A model generated the notes under the pieces. It ran no database searches. It was not told where the DNA came from and saw nothing but the letters and a program-made list of their open reading frames with translations. A stretch of DNA of 64,000 nucleotides from Myxococcus hansupus. Its GTDB lineage: Bacteria; Myxococcota; Myxococcia; Myxococcales; Myxococcaceae. Below, one piece after another: positions 8,439-16,846 of the stretch. How positions within the stretch are numbered: the first letter of the stretch is position 1; each line of letters starts with the position of its first letter. The translations under genes and the position numbers were made by a program. The stretch is taken from positions 558,001 to 622,000 of the forward strand of contig NZ_CP012109.1 of NCBI RefSeq assembly GCF_000280925.3. Direction: 5' to 3'.

Positions 8439-10043
8439 ATGCGCCTTCTGTCTGTCGGATTCCTGGCGGTCGTCGTGCTCTCATGTGCGAGCACGCCTCA
8501 CCCCGCACCTGGAGGCGCGCCAGCTCGGCCCGCCTTTGATGAGGCGCGCGCGGTCCACGTCCTGCGGCGCCTGGCGTTCGGGCCATCGGCGCAGTCGCTG
8601 GCGGAGATGCGACGGTTGGGCGTGGAGGGCTGGATGGCGTCACAGCTCGCCCGTCCGGGAGCGCCCTTGCCGCCGGAGCTGGACGCGAAGCTCCAGGCGC
8701 TGCCCACGCTGACGATGTCCATGGCGGAGCTGGCGCGGGACTATCCGCCCAAGAAGCAGCGGGAGCAGGCGCTGCTCGACGGACGCGAGCTCCAGCGCCC
8801 CGCGCGCATCGGCCTGGAGCAGTCGGCCGCGAAGCTGCTGCGCGCGGTGGAGAGCCCCAACCAGCTCGAAGAGGTGCTGGTGGACTTCTGGTTCAACCAC
8901 TTCAACGTGTCCGCGGACAAGGGCGCGGTCCGGTGGATGGTGACGTCCTACGAGCGCGACGCCATTCGCCCGAATGTCTTCGGCAACTTCCGGGAGCTGC
9001 TCGGGGCCACGGCGCGCCACCCGGCGATGCTCTTCTACCTGGACAACTGGCGCAGCACCCGGGACGGCATGCCCGAGCGCATGTCGCGCGACGCCCTGAT
9101 GGAGGACGACGAGGCCCCGGAGCCCACCGAACCGAAGCCCGGCCTCAACGAGAACTACGCCCGCGAGCTGCTGGAGCTGCACACGTTGGGCGTGGAGGGT
9201 GGCTATACCCAGCAGGACGTGCGCGAGGTGGCGCGGTGCTTCACCGGCTGGAGCATCCGCCAGCCGCGCAAGGCGCCCGCGTTCTTCTTCCGCCGCCGAG
9301 CGCATGACGCGGAGGACAAGCAGGTGTTGGGGCAGCGCATCCCGGGGAGCCGGAGCGAGGCGGACGGCGAGCACGTGTTGGACCTGCTCGCGCGGCATCC
9401 CTCCACCGCGCGCCACGTGGCGACCCGGCTGGCGCGGCGCTTCGTCTCGGACGCGCCTCCGCCCGAGCTGGTGGAGCGGGTGGCGCAGGTGTTCCTCGCC
9501 TCGAAGGGCGATTTGCCCACGGTGTATCGCGCGCTCTTTCAGTCCCCGGAGTTCTTGGCGGAGGCGGCACGTGGCACGAAGGTGAAGACACCCTTCGAGT
9601 TCGTGGTGTCGGCGCTGCGCGCCACGGACGCGGAGGTGACGGTGCGGCCCCGCCTGGTCCAATCGCTGGCGAAGATGGGCGAGCCGCTCTTCCGCGCACC
9701 GGCGCCCACCGGCTTCCCCGAGGTGTCCGCGCCCTGGGTGAACAGCGGCTCGTTGGTGGCCCGGCTCAACTTCAGCCTGGAGCTCGTCTCCGGACGGATG
9801 CCGGGGACGAAGGTGGCGCTCCAGGCCCTGGCGACACCCGCCGCGCCCACGGAGGAGGCCTGGGTGGACGCACTGGGTCATGCGTTGCTGGGCGCGCCCC
9901 CCTCACACGAGACGCGCGCCACCATCCTGGACGCACTCTCCCAGCGAGCGGAGGCCGCCAGTGCGGTGGGCGAGCAGCGTCCGGTGGACGTGCCGCTCAT
10001 CGCGGGGCTGCTGCTCGGGTCCCCGGAGTTTCAGAAGCAGTAG
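8439..10043 (+). CDS. DUF1800-family lipoprotein
   Basis: A 534-residue protein with a probable lipobox (VVLSC) and the DUF1800 hallmarks: an N-terminal LRRLAFGPS segment, FWFNHFNV near residue 150, NENYARELLELHTLG near 240 and a CFTGWS segment. DUF1800 proteins are exported, of unknown activity, and are usually encoded beside a DUF1501 protein. Here the only DUF1501 gene in the window lies about 32 kb away at 42109. Translation starts 160 bases from the divergent PAD gene, so the two may share a control region; I saw no clear operator there. Confidence 0.88.
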   Translation: MRLLSVGFLAVVVLSCASTPHPAPGGAPARPAFDEARAVHVLRRLAFGPSAQSLAEMRRLGVEGWMASQLARPGAPLPPELDAKLQALPTLTMSMAELARDYPPKKQREQALLDGRELQRPARIGLEQSAAKLLRAVESPNQLEEVLVDFWFNHFNVSADKGAVRWMVTSYERDAIRPNVFGNFRELLGATARHPAMLFYLDNWRSTRDGMPERMSRDALMEDDEAPEPTEPKPGLNENYARELLELHTLGVEGGYTQQDVREVARCFTGWSIRQPRKAPAFFFRRRAHDAEDKQVLGQRIPGSRSEADGEHVLDLLARHPSTARHVATRLARRFVSDAPPPELVERVAQVFLASKGDLPTVYRALFQSPEFLAEAARGTKVKTPFEFVVSALRATDAEVTVRPRLVQSLAKMGEPLFRAPAPTGFPEVSAPWVNSGSLVARLNFSLELVSGRMPGTKVALQALATPAAPTEEAWVDALGHALLGAPPSHETRATILDALSQRAEAASAVGEQRPVDVPLIAGLLLGSPEFQKQ

Positions 10044-10146
10044 GCATGCGCTTCCTCCGTGGCCTTGCCTCCGCCCGAGGAAGCGTTGAATTCCCTCACA
10101 CGGATATCGGCGGAATCTCTTTCGCGCTCTTTCGTTCACGTGCGCG

Positions 10147-11040
10147 ATGAGTTGCTCTTTGAAGTGCGAAGTCGAATGGAAGCGCTGGCCTGGTGTGGAA
10201 GCAGGCGGCAGGCGGCCCATTGCCCGGTCGTGGGCACTCCTCGTGCTCGTGCTCCTGACGGGCTGCCCGCTCGCGGAGAACTACACCGACGATGCGGGGC
10301 CAAGGTACAGCGGGGACCACCGGCCACCGGGCCCCGTCGCGACCGAAGTCCCTTCCTCGGTCACCTTCGTGGCCTTCAACCTCGCCTTCTCCGAGAACGT
10401 CACCGAGGCCATCACCGCCCTCAAACGCCCGCCGCTCGCGGGGGCGGATGTCATCGCGATGCAGGAGATGGACGCGCCCTCCGTGGACCGCATCGCGAAG
10501 GAACTCGGGCTCACGTACGTCTACTACCCGGCCTCCGTGCAGGTGGATGGCGGTGACTTCGGCAACGCGGTGCTGAGCCGGTGGCCCATCACCGAGGATT
10601 GGAAGATTCACCTCCCTCATGATGACCCGTACCACCAGCGCCGCCGCATCGCCGTGGTCGCGACGGTCGACATCCAAGGGTCGCTCGTTCAAACGGTCTC
10701 CGTTCACAACGCGACGCCCATCGTCGGGCTCGGCGGACGGCTCGACCAGACGGAAGCCCTCATCGACGGGGTGGACGGAAGAGGGCCGCTGCAAGTCATT
10801 GCTGGCGACTTCAACACCTCCGACCCGGGGAGCCTCCGGCAGACCGTGAAGCTGTTCTCGGACCGGGGCTACCAATGGGCATCACAAGGCGTGGGTGACA
10901 CCGTCGACTCCGTGATTGGCGGCTTGCCGCTCGACTCCATCTTCTCCCGAGGGCTCTCCCCGCTGGAGCGGGGCGTGGACAGACGTCCCTCGGGAAGTGA
11001 CCACTACCCGGTCTGGGTGCGCTTCGCGTGGCAGCCATGA
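10147..11040 (+). CDS. Lipoprotein of the endonuclease/exonuclease/phosphatase (EEP) superfamily
   Basis: A 297-residue protein with a lipobox (LLTGC) followed by an EEP fold. Metal and catalytic motifs are visible in order: FNLAF, MQEMD (metal-binding Glu), GNAVLSRWP, a His in SVHNATP, AGDFNT (Asp and Asn) and the C-terminal SDHYPV (catalytic His). It probably hydrolyses a phosphodiester at or outside the envelope; whether that is DNA, phospholipid or an inositol phosphate cannot be told. The hydrophobic core starts near residue 28, so a shorter N-terminus is possible. Its stop overlaps the next ATG. Confidence 0.85.
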   Translation: MSCSLKCEVEWKRWPGVEAGGRRPIARSWALLVLVLLTGCPLAENYTDDAGPRYSGDHRPPGPVATEVPSSVTFVAFNLAFSENVTEAITALKRPPLAGADVIAMQEMDAPSVDRIAKELGLTYVYYPASVQVDGGDFGNAVLSRWPITEDWKIHLPHDDPYHQRRRIAVVATVDIQGSLVQTVSVHNATPIVGLGGRLDQTEALIDGVDGRGPLQVIAGDFNTSDPGSLRQTVKLFSDRGYQWASQGVGDTVDSVIGGLPLDSIFSRGLSPLERGVDRRPSGSDHYPVWVRFAWQP

Positions 11041-11699
11041 CGCCGCGACGCGCACTGTGTCTGGGTGGGCTGCTCCTCTGCACGCCGGGTTGTCTGAGCG
11101 GACCTCGGAACCTGGGCGCGGCCACCACCCCAGTGGGGACGACGGACATCGGCGTCTCCGTGAACGGGCTTGCCTTCGAGCACGGACGGGAGCGGGCCTA
11201 CCTGCCCAACCCCGAGCTCACCTTCCGCAAGGGCGCGGGCGACAACTGGGATTGGGGCGGCCGCCTCACGCTCCTGGGGCTCGAGCTCGGCACCCGGCAT
11301 CGGCTGCTCGATACGGCCTCGTGGACGCTGGCCGTCGCCCCGAGCGCGGGCCTCTGGTACGTGCCCGTCACCAACAACTACTCGGAGCCCGTCAACTTCC
11401 GCTTGGGGGCGCAGGCGCTGCTCGACTACCGCCTCCATCCCCGGTGGACCCTCACCGGCGGCGCGTCGTTGATGGGCGCCGTCGCGGGGCCACTCACCGC
11501 CTTCCAAGGCCGGTTCAGCGGGACGAACCTGCTGGCCGCGCCCGGCGGCTCGCTGGGCGTGGCGTTCCGACTGAGCCCGTCGCTCGAGCTGCGAGCGGAG
11601 GGCGGCTTGGAGCTGCCGTTCGACCTGCGCGGCGACCGCCGCCAGACGACGGGCCATGCCGGGTTGACGCTGCGCTGGCGCCGCGCCGACCGGCGGTGA
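11037..11699 (+). CDS. Putative outer-membrane beta-barrel lipoprotein
   Basis: A 220-residue protein with a lipobox-like N-terminus (LLLCTPGC) followed by alternating hydrophobic and polar strands rich in Gly, Tyr and Trp (for example NWDWGGRLTLLGLELG and FRLGAQALLDYRL), ending in a strand-like LTLRWRR. This resembles small outer-membrane barrels. No specific family was recognised. The ATG overlaps the stop of the EEP gene (ATGA), so the pair is co-translated, and a strong hairpin follows directly. Confidence 0.6.
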   Translation: MTPRRALCLGGLLLCTPGCLSGPRNLGAATTPVGTTDIGVSVNGLAFEHGRERAYLPNPELTFRKGAGDNWDWGGRLTLLGLELGTRHRLLDTASWTLAVAPSAGLWYVPVTNNYSEPVNFRLGAQALLDYRLHPRWTLTGGASLMGAVAGPLTAFQGRFSGTNLLAAPGGSLGVAFRLSPSLELRAEGGLELPFDLRGDRRQTTGHAGLTLRWRRADRR

Positions 11700-11700
11700 C

Positions 11701-11749
11701 GCAGGGGCGCCGCGCCCGTGGCGTCGCGCGGCGCTACGCGGACCCCTGC
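11701..11749. terminator. Branched GC hairpin, possible terminator
   Basis: The sequence holds two nested perfect stems: an outer GCAGGGG/CCCCTGC and an inner CGCCGCGC/GCGCGGCG (11708-11715 with 11726-11733). It lies directly after the putative barrel gene and before the antiporter gene. There is no T-run, so intrinsic termination is uncertain. Confidence 0.4.
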
Positions 11750-11872
11750 TGAAAGTTCAACTCAGTGACGTTGGGCCCGGGATTGCCAGGCTGTGAGGCA
11801 CTGGGCTCGGCCCGCGGGGCATGAGAGGCGGCGGCGCCGTCCTGCTAGGGACGGGGAGGGGCTCGCCGCCGC

Positions 11873-13492
11873 ATGCTCGTCTTCGAAATCATCGTGGGGC
11901 TCCTGCTCGCGGGGGCGGGCCTCACGGCGTTGTCGCGGCGCCTCGGCACGCCCTATCCGGCGATGGTGGCGCTCGCGGGGGCCGTGCTGGCGCTCGTCCC
12001 CGGGACGCCGACGCTCGTCCTGGACCCCGAGCTCGCGTTGACGCTGTTCGTGGCGCCCGTGCTGCTGGACGCCGCGTTTGACGCGTCCCTGCGCGACCTC
12101 CGGGCGAACTGGCGCACCGTCGCGGGGCTCGTCATCGGCGCGGTGGCCTTCACCATCGTCGTCGTCGCGGTCGTGGCCCACCTGTTGGTTCCGGGAATGC
12201 CGTGGGCCGTGGCGATCGCGCTCGGTGCCATCGTGGCTCCGCCCGACGCGGCGGCGGCGACGGCCGTGCTCAAGCAACTGCGACCTCCGTACCGGCTGCT
12301 CGTCATCCTCGAAGGGGAGAGCCTCTTCAACGACGCGAGCGCGCTCCTCGTCTACCGGCTCGCGGTGGGCGCCGCGCTCGCGGGGACGCTGTCGCCGGGA
12401 CATGCCGTGCCGCTGCTGCTCGTCGTCACGGTGGGCAGCGTTCTGCTCGGGCTCGTGTTGTCGCGAGTCGTCCTCCGGGTGACCGCGAGGATTCAAGACG
12501 TCGCCATCGCGGTCGTGGTCCAGTTCTGCGGGACGTTCGCCGTCTGGTTGCTCGCGGAGCGGCTCCACCTCTCCGGCATCCTGACCGTCGTGGTCTTCGC
12601 CATGGCCACCGCGCGCCGCGCGGCGGAAGTCACCCCGGCCCGCGTCCGGCTGCCTTCCTATGCCGTCTGGGAATTCGCCGTGTTCGTGCTGAACGTCCTG
12701 GCCTTCATCCTGGTGGGCTTTCAATTGAAAGACATCCTGGGCCGGTTGGATTCGCGCACGCTGCTGGAGTACGTGGGCATCGCGGCCACCCTCTGCACCG
12801 CGACGATGGTGGCCCGCATCGCGTGGGTGTCCGGCGCCTCGGCGTTGGCCCGCTGGCGAGCGCGCCGCTGGGGCGGGCGCAACGCCGCGTCCGCGCTGTC
12901 GAAGGAAGCCGCGGCGGTCGTCGGGTGGTGTGGCATGCGAGGCATCGTGACGCTCGCGGCGGCGCTCGCGCTGCCCACCGGAGGGCCCGATGGACCGGCG
13001 TTTCCCTTCCGCGACCTGATTCTCTTCACGGCCTTCTCCGTCGTGCTCGGCACGCTCGTCGTCCAGGGCATGACGCTGCGCCCGTTGATCAACGCGTTGG
13101 AACTCGAGGTCGACGATTCCGTGGAACGGGAGATACGGCTCGCCCGGGTCGAAACGCTGCGGGCCGCGCTCCAGGCCACGTCCGAGCGGCCTGACGCGGA
13201 GATGTCCGGACTGCTGCGCCGCCGCTACGCCGTCCTCCTCCATCGCGCCGAGGCGGACCTCGCCAAGGGGGGCCGGGGGGCACACGGCGACGGCACGGAC
13301 GCGGGGCGCGCCTTCGAGGTGGACCTGTCCATTGCCCGCGGCGTCTCCGCGGCCGCGCGGCACCGGCTCGTCACGCTGAGGGCGGCCGGCACCATTGGCG
13401 ACGCGGCCTTTCAGCGCATCGAGCAGGAACTCGACGTGGAGGAAATGGACCTACAGTTGCTCACCACGGGCGCGGCCACGGAAGAAACATGA
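11873..13492 (+). CDS. CPA1-family Na+/H+ antiporter
   Basis: A 539-residue inner-membrane cation/proton antiporter. About 10-12 hydrophobic helices occupy residues 1-400. Family motifs are present: PPDAAAATAVL and GESLFNDASALL (the FND core of the ion site), and GMRGIVTLAAALALP in a late helix. A hydrophilic C-terminal tail of about 120 residues, with predicted helices, is probably regulatory. No partner genes flank it. Ion specificity (Na+ or K+) cannot be read from the sequence. Confidence 0.92.
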   Translation: MLVFEIIVGLLLAGAGLTALSRRLGTPYPAMVALAGAVLALVPGTPTLVLDPELALTLFVAPVLLDAAFDASLRDLRANWRTVAGLVIGAVAFTIVVVAVVAHLLVPGMPWAVAIALGAIVAPPDAAAATAVLKQLRPPYRLLVILEGESLFNDASALLVYRLAVGAALAGTLSPGHAVPLLLVVTVGSVLLGLVLSRVVLRVTARIQDVAIAVVVQFCGTFAVWLLAERLHLSGILTVVVFAMATARRAAEVTPARVRLPSYAVWEFAVFVLNVLAFILVGFQLKDILGRLDSRTLLEYVGIAATLCTATMVARIAWVSGASALARWRARRWGGRNAASALSKEAAAVVGWCGMRGIVTLAAALALPTGGPDGPAFPFRDLILFTAFSVVLGTLVVQGMTLRPLINALELEVDDSVEREIRLARVETLRAALQATSERPDAEMSGLLRRRYAVLLHRAEADLAKGGRGAHGDGTDAGRAFEVDLSIARGVSAAARHRLVTLRAAGTIGDAAFQRIEQELDVEEMDLQLLTTGAATEET

Positions 13493-13534
13493 GGGGCGGC
13501 AATCATCTCCGAATCTTTTCGTACATCCGCCACC

Positions 13535-15109
13535 ATGTCCCGAATGCGCCCCCTTCGTCTCGCAGCGGTCCTTGCATTCCCTTTGCTGCTCACCGCGGCG
13601 GCCCCGGTGGAGCCCACCACGCAGTGGCTGGCGCGTCCTTCGGAGGCCGCGCGCATCACCCGGGTGGAATCGGGCCTGCCGCCGCTCCAGATCCCGGGCG
13701 AGGCGCCTCGCACGTTGTCGCTCCAGGAGTGGATGGCGCTCTACAAGATTCCCGGTGTGAGCATCGCCGTCTTCGACAAGGGCGCGCTCGTGTGGGCGAA
13801 GGCCTATGGCGTGCGCGAGGCGGGAGGCAGCGCGCCGGTCACGCTCGAGACGCTGTTCCAGGCGGCCTCCATCAGCAAGCCCGTGACGGCGCTCGCGGCG
13901 ATGCACCACGCGGAGAAGCGCAAGTGGTCGCTCGACGCGGACATCAACGACAACCTCGTCTCCTGGAAGGTGCCGCAGAACGCCTTCACGCAGGAGCAGA
14001 AGGTGACGCTCCGTCGGCTGCTCTCCCACAGCGCGGGGACGACGGTGCATGGCTTCGCGGGCTACGCGGCAGGCGCACCGGTTCCCACGACGCGGCAGGT
14101 GCTCGACGGTGAGGCGCCCGCGAACAGCAGCCCCGTGCGGGTGGACACCGTGCCGGGCACCCTGACGCGCTACAGCGGCGGCGGGACGACCATCGTCCAG
14201 CAGATGCTGGTGGACCAACTCCAGAAGCCCTTCCCGCGAATCATGCGGGACACGGTGCTCGCGCCGCTGGGGCTCAAGAACAGCACCTATGAGCAGCCCT
14301 TGCCCAAGGCTTTGGAGTCCCTCGCCGCCGTGGGGACTCTCTCCGATGGCACGAGCGTGGAAGGCCGGTGGCACACGTATCCGGAGTTGGGCGCGGCGGG
14401 GTTGTGGACCACACCCTCGGACCTCGCCCGCATCGCGCTGGAGGTCTCCAAGGCGTCGAACGGCAAGTCGCGGCGCATCGTGTCCCCCGCCATGGCGAAG
14501 CAGATGCTCACGCGTCAGTCCGAAGCCTTCGGCATTGGCTTCATGCGCCGAGAGGGGAAGGCGTGGTTCGGGCATGGCGGCTCCAACGCGGGGTATCGCG
14601 CCACCCTCATCGCCTTCGCGGAGTCGGGCAGCGGCATCGCCGTCATGACCAACGGGGAAGAGGGCTCGCGCCTCATCGACCGAATCCTGGTCAGCGCGGG
14701 GGCGGAGTACGGCTGGAAGGACATCGAAGCCCAGGATGAAAGCCCCGGCGGGACGGTGGACCTGCTGGTTCGGGCGAAGGGCGCGGAGGCGGCCATCGCC
14801 TGGTACAAGGCGCAGAAGGCGGCAACGCCGGAGGCCGCGAACCTGTCACCGGCCATCCTCAACGACGTGGCCTACTCGCTCCTGCGGTCGAAGAAGCTCG
14901 ACGATGCGCTGAAGGTCTTCGAGGCCAATGTCGCGTTCTACCCCGACGACTCCAATGCCCATGACAGCCTGGGCGAGGGCTACGCCGAGGCCGGGCGGAA
15001 GAAAGAGGCCATCCACCACTACAAGAAGTCGCTGGAGCTCAACCCGAAGAACGACAACGCCGTGAAGCAACTGAAAGTGCTGGGGGATGGGGGGCGCGAC
15101 CTCCACTGA
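13535..15109 (+). CDS. Exported serine hydrolase (beta-lactamase/class C fold) with C-terminal TPR-like tail
   Basis: A 524-residue protein with a signal peptide (about residues 1-22) and a class C beta-lactamase-like domain. The SxxK nucleophile motif is SISK (in QAASISKPV), the Tyr motif is YSGGG and the KTG-equivalent is HGGSNAG. The last 120 residues carry TPR-like helices (DAHDSLGEGY-type and HHYKKSLELNP). Such proteins are usually esterases or D-amino peptidases rather than antibiotic-resistance enzymes. It is followed by a second hydrolase of the same plan at 15193. Confidence 0.88.
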   Translation: MSRMRPLRLAAVLAFPLLLTAAAPVEPTTQWLARPSEAARITRVESGLPPLQIPGEAPRTLSLQEWMALYKIPGVSIAVFDKGALVWAKAYGVREAGGSAPVTLETLFQAASISKPVTALAAMHHAEKRKWSLDADINDNLVSWKVPQNAFTQEQKVTLRRLLSHSAGTTVHGFAGYAAGAPVPTTRQVLDGEAPANSSPVRVDTVPGTLTRYSGGGTTIVQQMLVDQLQKPFPRIMRDTVLAPLGLKNSTYEQPLPKALESLAAVGTLSDGTSVEGRWHTYPELGAAGLWTTPSDLARIALEVSKASNGKSRRIVSPAMAKQMLTRQSEAFGIGFMRREGKAWFGHGGSNAGYRATLIAFAESGSGIAVMTNGEEGSRLIDRILVSAGAEYGWKDIEAQDESPGGTVDLLVRAKGAEAAIAWYKAQKAATPEAANLSPAILNDVAYSLLRSKKLDDALKVFEANVAFYPDDSNAHDSLGEGYAEAGRKKEAIHHYKKSLELNPKNDNAVKQLKVLGDGGRDLH

Positions 15110-15192
15110 GTCGAGGCCGCGCGTGTTCGCGGATTGCCCCCGCGCCAGACGCCTTCATAAGGTGCGGGCTCACCTCTAGAAGGAACCTCGGG

Positions 15193-16635
15193 ATGCCTCA
15201 CCGGTTCGTTGCCGCGCTGGTCTGCGCGCTCGTTGTTGCTCCGTTGGCCGCACCGGCGGCCAACCCGGAGCTGACGACCCGCCTCGACGCCCAACTGGAG
15301 CGCAACCGCGCTCGCTACGGTATCGCCGGGCAGGCGGTCCTGATTCGCCACAACGGCGAAGTCGTGTATCAGGCCGCCCGTGGCGAGAAGGACATCGAAC
15401 GCCACGCGCCAGTCTCCGCCGACACCATTTTCGACGCGTATTCGTTGGCCAAGCTGCTGGCCAGCACCTTGGTGTTGCAGTTGGTCGAGCAGGGGCACCT
15501 CGAACTGGATGCACCGGCCGGCCGCTACCTGCCGAACCTGCCCGTGGCGTGGCAGGACATCCGCGTGCGCCACTTCCTCAACCACAGCTCCGGTGTTCCG
15601 GAGTACTTCGAGATTCACCAGGGCGCGGTGGTGTCGAAGGTCGGCGTCGGTTTCCCACCCACGCTGGACGCCGTGTTCGCGAGCCTGTCCGACACCCCGA
15701 TGCGGTTCGCCGCCGGCAGCAGCAACCGTTACACGCAGACCAACTTCCTGGTGCTGACCGCGCTGCTGCAAGCGCACCATCGCCAGCCCTATGCGACCAT
15801 CGTGCGCCAGCGCATCCTGAAGCCACTGCGCCTGCGCAATACTTGGCTGGGGCCCGCCGGTGTGCCAGCCGCGCGTCTGGCCACCGCCTACATCGGCAAG
15901 GACGGTGCTCTTCAACGAGAAGAGGATGTCGCCTGGCCCGCCTATGCGCGGGGCCACGCGGGCCTGCACACCACCGTCGGCGATCTCGATCGCTTCCTGC
16001 AAGCGCTGGTCGCCGGCAAGCTGGTGAGCCGGGCGACGCTGCAAACCCTGCTGCAGCCGCACCCGCTCAGCACGGGGCGCGACAGCGGGTTTGTCAGTGG
16101 TTGGGAGCTGGGGCAAAGCGGTGCTTACCGGCAGGTGAGCCACGACGGCGGCACCCGCGTCCGCGCTCGCGTGTTGTTCAAGGACACGTTGGACGGGGAC
16201 ACCTGGACCTTCGTCTATTTCACCAACGGCAGCGCGCGCAACGCCTGGTCGCGCACGCTGGTGGACAGCACCATGGCGCAGGTCGCGCCAGCGTTGTTTC
16301 CGCGCGAGACGCTGTCCGAGCGCATGTTCACCCATGCCCTCGCCGATGATGGCGGCGACGATGCGGCGCTGAATGCCTGGCTGCGTGACAGCAGCGGCAT
16401 TCCGGCGAAGGAGCTGGAGCGAGAAATCAACGGCGCTGGTTACGCCATCCGGGAGAATCTCGGCAATGGCCCGGCGCTGAAGGTGTTCTCCCTCAACACC
16501 CAGCTTCACCCGAAGTCGGCCAATGCCTGGGACAGCCTGGCCGAATGCCACGCCGCATTGGGCGATGCGGAAACCGCGGCCACGCTGTACGCGAAGTCGC
16601 GGCAACTGGCCGAGGCCGCGAAGGCGAAGCCGTGA
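15193..16635 (+). CDS. Second exported serine hydrolase (beta-lactamase fold) with TPR-like tail
   Basis: A 480-residue paralogue-like neighbour. It has a signal peptide (residues 1-22), an SxxK motif SLAK in FDAYSLAKLL, a Tyr in RYTQTNFLV and an HDGG element in VSHDGGTR. The C-terminal 70 residues include a TPR-like NAWDSLAECHAALGD segment. By eye the gene uses more mixed third positions (gtt, caa, cgt, acc) than its neighbours, which could mean a separate origin from a less GC-biased donor. An AAGGAACC-type ribosome site precedes the ATG. Substrate unknown. Confidence 0.87.
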   Translation: MPHRFVAALVCALVVAPLAAPAANPELTTRLDAQLERNRARYGIAGQAVLIRHNGEVVYQAARGEKDIERHAPVSADTIFDAYSLAKLLASTLVLQLVEQGHLELDAPAGRYLPNLPVAWQDIRVRHFLNHSSGVPEYFEIHQGAVVSKVGVGFPPTLDAVFASLSDTPMRFAAGSSNRYTQTNFLVLTALLQAHHRQPYATIVRQRILKPLRLRNTWLGPAGVPAARLATAYIGKDGALQREEDVAWPAYARGHAGLHTTVGDLDRFLQALVAGKLVSRATLQTLLQPHPLSTGRDSGFVSGWELGQSGAYRQVSHDGGTRVRARVLFKDTLDGDTWTFVYFTNGSARNAWSRTLVDSTMAQVAPALFPRETLSERMFTHALADDGGDDAALNAWLRDSSGIPAKELEREINGAGYAIRENLGNGPALKVFSLNTQLHPKSANAWDSLAECHAALGDAETAATLYAKSRQLAEAAKAKP

Positions 16636-16771
16636 CCGAGCGAGCGTCGCGCACCTCGGTTGACGACGGTGCTCACGGACGTTGAGCGATGGCCCTTGGT
16701 GGACGTGGGCCCAGCCCCAGCGTGACGAGCAGGGCCCGTCACACCGGGGCCGATGGAGGTCAAGACATGCA

Positions 16772-16792
16772 TGCGGGCCATCGGTGCCCGCA
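16772..16792. terminator. Hairpin between convergent genes, possible terminator
   Basis: A perfect seven-base stem TGCGGGC/GCCCGCA with a seven-base loop lies in the 211-base gap between the convergent serine hydrolase and esterase genes. No T-run follows on either strand. The rest of the gap shows no gene. Confidence 0.35.
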
Positions 16793-16846
16793 CGCAGGTG
16801 GCGCTCCACGACGCGATGAGAGAAGCCCTGGCGAGACCGTGTGGCC

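Noticed and set aside
11762-13363. A 533-codon open frame on the minus strand
   Set aside because: It is antisense to the antiporter gene, with low-complexity Arg/Asp/Gly composition and no homology pattern.
13535-16635. Calling the tandem serine hydrolases antibiotic-resistance beta-lactamases
   Set aside because: The motifs fit the broad class C/esterase/D-peptidase superfamily, and the TPR-like tails are not features of resistance enzymes.
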